Below, piece after piece: positions 59,917 to 64,000 of a stretch of DNA of 64,000 bases (positions are counted from its first letter, which is position 1; each line of letters begins with the position of its first letter). Made by a program: the position numbers and the translations under genes. The stretch is from Siphonodentalium dalli. Lineage: Eukaryota > Mollusca > Scaphopoda > Gadilida > Siphonodentaliidae. Location: the NCBI GenBank assembly GCA_032622095.1, contig CP136064.1:44286989-44350988 (forward strand). The letters run 5' to 3'. Under the pieces are notes generated by a model. It worked only from the letters and a program-made list of their open reading frames with translations, was not told where the DNA came from and made no database searches.

Positions 59917-60285
59917 TATGGTGTTTGAAATTCCAGTCTCATTAATATTTTCACCATTGCGGCATGGTCAGAAGACCGAGAAAGTGAGGGGTTGTAATAT
60001 ATACATGGTGAGTATCATATAGATTAAATTAAATATCATTTCATGCATATTATTATTACCACTATTCAGGAAATTTCAGGGGGGGGGGTCAGTTGACCAG
60101 AACTGTATGGGGACCTCCAAGCAAATCTCCACAGCATAAGTTATATATAAGCAGTTATCTGTGACGTAAATCAGAAGTATCTTTAAACATACTTTTCATT
60201 TAACTGACGGATTGGGTTTGGTAAAATATCTTTTTTGCTATAAATTTATGGAGATTTTTCCCTGGATTTGCAACATTTGACAAAA
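59917..60285. other. Unique spacer between the direct and inverted duplications
   Basis: AT-rich with a G run at about 60079-60088. No feature recognised. Confidence 0.4.
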
Positions 60286-61152
60286 ATTTAGCAACATTCT
60301 GTATTTCACAAGATCCCGGCCCACTTCACAGTGGACCACCGTAATAGCGTTCAGGAAACTTATGATCAACGGAAGAAATATTTAGTAACAAAATTAATAT
60401 ATTACCTGAATAAAAGTAATAAAACAAAAAAACTGTATCACAAATTGGATACTACATGATGAATACTCAATGATGACTTGATACCATTAACCTGATAACA
60501 TGAAATTGAAAAGGGTATCTCATAAATTTCTAATGTCTGAAATACTGTCTTGTTCTGGCATGTAATCAAATTCATTCCTTCAGGTTATTTCTGATCTTGA
60601 ATGTTAATTTGCAACAATTATCCAAATAAAACTGAATTGGTTATGATGAATGACCGTTACTGAAGGTGACGCTATTCTCATTGAATTTCCGAACTTCTGC
60701 TTTACTGCTCAACAAGACTAAACTAAAATACTAATATATATACTGTTATCACTTACAAATAGATGAACTGAAATAATGTGATGCATTCTGATGCATTGAG
60801 AAATGACATTCTTCAATGTCTTCAAAGTTCAAACTAAAAGTAAAATCAAGAATAAACTCTGACTGAGACTAGACTGCAAACTCTAGTGCACAAACGTACA
60901 TACAAATATTTAAATCCCATAGCAACTGAAGCTCCACTAAAACTCAACAGTTCTTGAACATTTGATAATATTTAGGTCCACATATTCTATTTTCCTTTAC
61001 TGATATGGTTAGTCAAAAGCAGTCATGTCACAACCCGTGATATTATGCATATTCGTTCCCCATTTCTGGTCCGTCACCATGCCATAGGGTATCAAAATAT
61101 GACAACCGTCTCTTGAGTTATAATGCAAAATGTTTGTACGGACGGACGCACG
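60286..61152. repeat. Inverted copy of the A/B junction
   Basis: Reverse complement of 49951-50817, exactly the same length (867 bp) with only scattered differences (cacaaacgtac, ccacatattc). It ends at gtacggacggacgcacg, where the polymerase relic begins. Confidence 0.88.
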
Positions 61153-61830
61153 CCAGCATCGACATGAAAGCCTGCTAACCGGTCAGCTTCCAAGGCCATG
61201 GCGAGGCCAAGCCATATTTTGACAGATTCGGGCACCCCACCCACCGCATGACCCGGTCCCAATCAACGCCCCCTCCCCAAGATATCGGCACCGGTTTCGC
61301 CGAGGTATAGGACTGGGAGTTCGCCCCTAACTGCCACCCCGTCATCCCCGCATTTCGCATATCAGGGCTGTGCCCCCACACACCTGCTCGCCTTTCGGGT
61401 TGAGTCAGATCTCATGAAGAGCCTGAAGGTCCATGAGGCCATCATCACCTTTGAGCAACGAACCGAGGTCTGGCTCCCTGAAGATCGTGATGAAGGCTGC
61501 AGCATCATAGGCAAGTTCATCCAGGACAGCAATGGCGACGGCAAAAGACTGACACGGAGGCTTGTGGTCGACCAGGGAAAGCTTAACTTTGTGGTAAGGG
61601 ACACCCACCAAAGTGGCACTCTGGTTGACGCCCCCAACAGTGTCCCATGGGCCACATTCTCACATACGACGATGGCTCGCAGCACCAGTACACCCACTTG
61701 AGGGCCACAATGCTGGCCACACCAACCTCCTTGCTATGCTGGCAATATGTGAACCCGATGAAGCTTTCCGGGTGGCCACTGATAGCATTTACGCCAAAAG
61801 ACCGATGGTTACAGAAGCTTGACGGTGTCA
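61153..61830 (+). pseudogene. Decayed family B DNA polymerase (palm domain) of a selfish or virus-like element
   Basis: Read across frames on the plus strand, the palm motifs appear in order: motif A (IDMKAC at 61158-61175), motif B region (GKFIQ, about 61510-61524) and motif C (ATDSIY, 61775-61792, the usual D-T-D-S signature). This order and spacing match the organellar/viral-type family B polymerases found in protein-primed and selfish elements. The GC content is far above the surroundings. Several stops and frame changes break it, and the exonuclease part is cut off at the junction with the inverted repeat at 61152. It is not functional. Host element type is uncertain. Confidence 0.68.
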
Positions 61831-61859
61831 AGGCGTACGTCGCCCCCAACTATGTGACT

Positions 61860-62395
61860 GTGGTGAGAAATTGTGTGTTAACTGCTTGACTGTGGATCCA
61901 TTCCTCTTACCGGTGGGCCCGGCTCAGTGGCGTGATAAGGGGGAGCAGTTGTACATGCCGCAGGAACACGCGTGTACCTCTCCAAGCCAGAATACTGTAG
62001 CCAAGCCACACCGATGGTCGAATCAACGGCGCCCAGCTACAATGACTCACTGACCCGGCACCAGCTGAGCTACTTTAATGGTGGCGGGGGCAGTGGAAAG
62101 ACTACATGAGCGATCGAGCTCTTCGGGGTAAGAGGCCCCCTCGTGTTTACCCCGAACCATCGCATCGCCAATGAAATGCGGATCCGAGGGGTCAAAGCCC
62201 AGACATACCACATCTTCTTCCGATGGAGCGGTCAAAATGACTGGACGCCCGATCGCATGGGGTAGAAGTTCATCCCACGTGTCATCATCTGGAACTAGGT
62301 CTGCACTGTGCCCGGCCTATCTTGGAGATGTTCTTGAACTGGATTGACCAATATGGAGTTCATTTAATTTGCTGAGGGGATCAAGGACAGCCACA
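61860..62395 (+). pseudogene. Decayed SF1 helicase following the polymerase
   Basis: A Cys-containing linker (CVNC, 61871-61882) is followed by a Walker A loop GGGGSGKTT (62080-62106) with a stop right after it. Then come PLVFTPNHRIANEMR and FFRWSG; the Walker B/motif II region reads VIIWN and a stop (about 62285). Superfamily 1 helicases couple ATP hydrolysis to DNA unwinding. The polymerase and helicase were probably one polyprotein or adjacent genes. It is truncated at 62395 by the satellite. Confidence 0.65.
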
Positions 62396-64000
62396 GGAAA
62401 TTTCGTCTCGCCTTACTTAAAACGTTACCATGGTCATTTGCCACATTTTCCCAAATTGTCCTGACCGAGCAGAGCGGGAATTTCTATTTGACCCACTTTC
62501 TCGGACTCGACCCAAACAAAATCGGCCCAAAAAGTTCAGCCCAGGTGGCCATTTTTTAATATGCGACAGTTTGCCACATTTTCCGAAATTGACCCGACCG
62601 AGCAGAGCGAAAACTGAAATTCGACCCACTTTTTTTAACTCAACCCAAAATTGTTTCGCCTTACTTAATACGTTGCCATGGTCATTTGCCACATTTTCCC
62701 AAATTTTCCTAACCGAGCAGAGCGGGAATTTCTATTTGATCCACTTTTTCGGACTCGACCCAGAATATTTTCGGCTCAAAAAGTTCGGCCCAGGTGGCCA
62801 TTTTTTAATATGGGACAGTTTGCCACATTTTCCGAAATTGACCCGACCGAGCAGAGCGAAAACTGAAATTCGACACACTTTTTCGCACTCGACCCAAAAT
62901 TTTGTTGACCCAAAATTTTTGGCCGAGGTGGCCATTTATGACCCCGCACTTGTTTCGGACTATTTTCGGACTTTTTTTCACACGAAATTTCGTCTCGCCT
63001 TACTTAAGACGTTGCCATGGTCATTTGTCACATTTTCCCAAATTTTGCCTATTTTCGAGGCATATTTGAACTTTTTTCCCGGATTTTTTTTAACACGAAA
63101 TTTCGTCTCGCCTTACTTAAGACGTTGCCATGGTCATTTGCCACATTTTGCTAACCGAGAAGAGCGGGAATTTCTATTTGACCCACTTTTTCAGACTCGA
63201 CCCAAAATATTTTCGGCTCAAAAAGTTCGGCCCAGGTGGCCATTTTTTAATACGGGACAGTTTGCCACTTTGGCCCAACATTTTTGGCCGAGGTGACCAT
63301 TTATGACTCAGCACTTGTTTCGGACTATTTCCGTTTATTTTCGGACTTTGCCTATTTTGGAGGCATTTTTGAACTTTTTTCCCGGATTGTTTTTCACACG
63401 AAATTTCGTCTCGCCTTACTTAAGACGTTGCCATGGTCATTTGCCAAATTTTGCCTATTTTCGAGGCATATTTGAACTTTTTTCCCGGATTTTGTTTAAC
63501 ACGAAATTTCGTCTCGCCTTACTTAAGATGTTGCCATGGTAATTTGCCACATTTTGCTAACCGAGAAGAGCGGGAATTTCTATTTGACCCACTTTTTCAG
63601 ACTCGACCCAAAATATTTTCGGCTCAAAAAGTTCGGCCCAGGTGGCCATTTTTTAATACGGGACAGTTTGCCACTTTCTCCGAAATTGACCCGACCGAGC
63701 AGAGCGAAAACTGAAATTCGACCCACTTTTTCGGACTCGACCCAAAACAAATTTGGCCCAACATTTTTGGCCGAGGTGACCATTTATGACTCAGCACTTG
63801 TTTCGGACTATTTCCGTTTATTTTCGGACTTTGCCTATTTTGGAGGCATTTTTGAACTTTTTTCCCGGATTGTTTTTCACACGAAATTTCGTCTCGCCTT
63901 ACTTAAGACGTTGCCATGGTCATTTGCCAAATTTTGCCTATTTTCGAGGCATATTTGAACTTTTTTCCCGGATTTTGTTTAACACGAAATTTCGTCTCGC
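62396..64000. repeat. Satellite array with 406/482-bp higher-order units
   Basis: Repeated blocks: ttacttaagacgttgccatg (seven copies), ccgagcagagcgggaatttc, ttttcggctcaaaaagttcg and cccaggtggccattttttaa. 63299-63518 recurs at 63781-64000 (offset 482); another pair is offset 406 because of a 76-bp indel. The long open frames over it follow the repeat. It continues past the window. Confidence 0.85.

Noticed and set aside
62430-63296. 288-codon open frame over the satellite
   Set aside because: It is made of repeated units (PRWPFF, FPKLTRPSRAKTEI-like) that also read open in other frames. The frame changes between units, so no protein is implied.

Overview
The window is animal nuclear DNA. Its coding exons are short, bounded by GT/AG introns, and embedded in dense, mostly non-autonomous repeats. 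A chordin-like BMP-antagonist gene rules out bacteria, fungi and plants. The small secreted single-domain C-type lectin, and the abundance of short foldback elements, CA/GA/ATC microsatellites and acatgtac-rich spacers, fit a marine lophotrochozoan, most likely a mollusc. That placement is inference.

Layout. (1) 1-9.03 kb, plus strand: the 3' seven coding exons of a chordin-like gene (5' end outside the window). The exons join in phase over 918 nt, and its introns are full of MITEs. (2) 9.3-20.3 kb: repeats only: two TTAA-flanked MITE families nested in each other, a hAT MITE, a mariner-like foldback, one minus-strand Helitron and minisatellites. (3) 20.3-27.5 kb, minus strand: a four-exon secreted C-type lectin gene whose last exon carries an 8-bp frameshifting deletion. 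Next to it lies a second copy of that exon, split by a foldback element that itself contains a hAT MITE. (4) 27.5-32.6 kb: five head-to-tail Helitrons inside one TTAA-flanked element. (5) 33.4-36.5 kb: a 5'-truncated, decayed L1/Tx1-like LINE on the minus strand. (6) 38-46.3 kb: minisatellites, a GGTGCC/GGTACC-rich palindrome and satellite, a second LINE tail, and two direct copies of a sequence with CCAAT- and TATA-like motifs. (7) 46.8-61.15 kb: a very recent segmental duplication, order A-B-B-C-A-B-C, followed by an inverted 867-bp piece of the A/B junction. Each A carries a promoter-like region, a 5' exon and a start-codon exon. (8) 61.15-62.4 kb: a GC-rich decayed family B DNA polymerase joined to an SF1 helicase, from a selfish or virus-like element. 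(9) 62.4-64 kb: a satellite array running off the window.

Only the chordin-like gene looks intact. It should encode a secreted protein that binds BMP-type ligands through VWC domains. The lectin would be a secreted carbohydrate-binding protein but is frameshifted as given. The two are not functionally linked by anything visible. Most of the remaining sequence is transposable-element debris. No tRNA, rRNA or CRISPR was seen.
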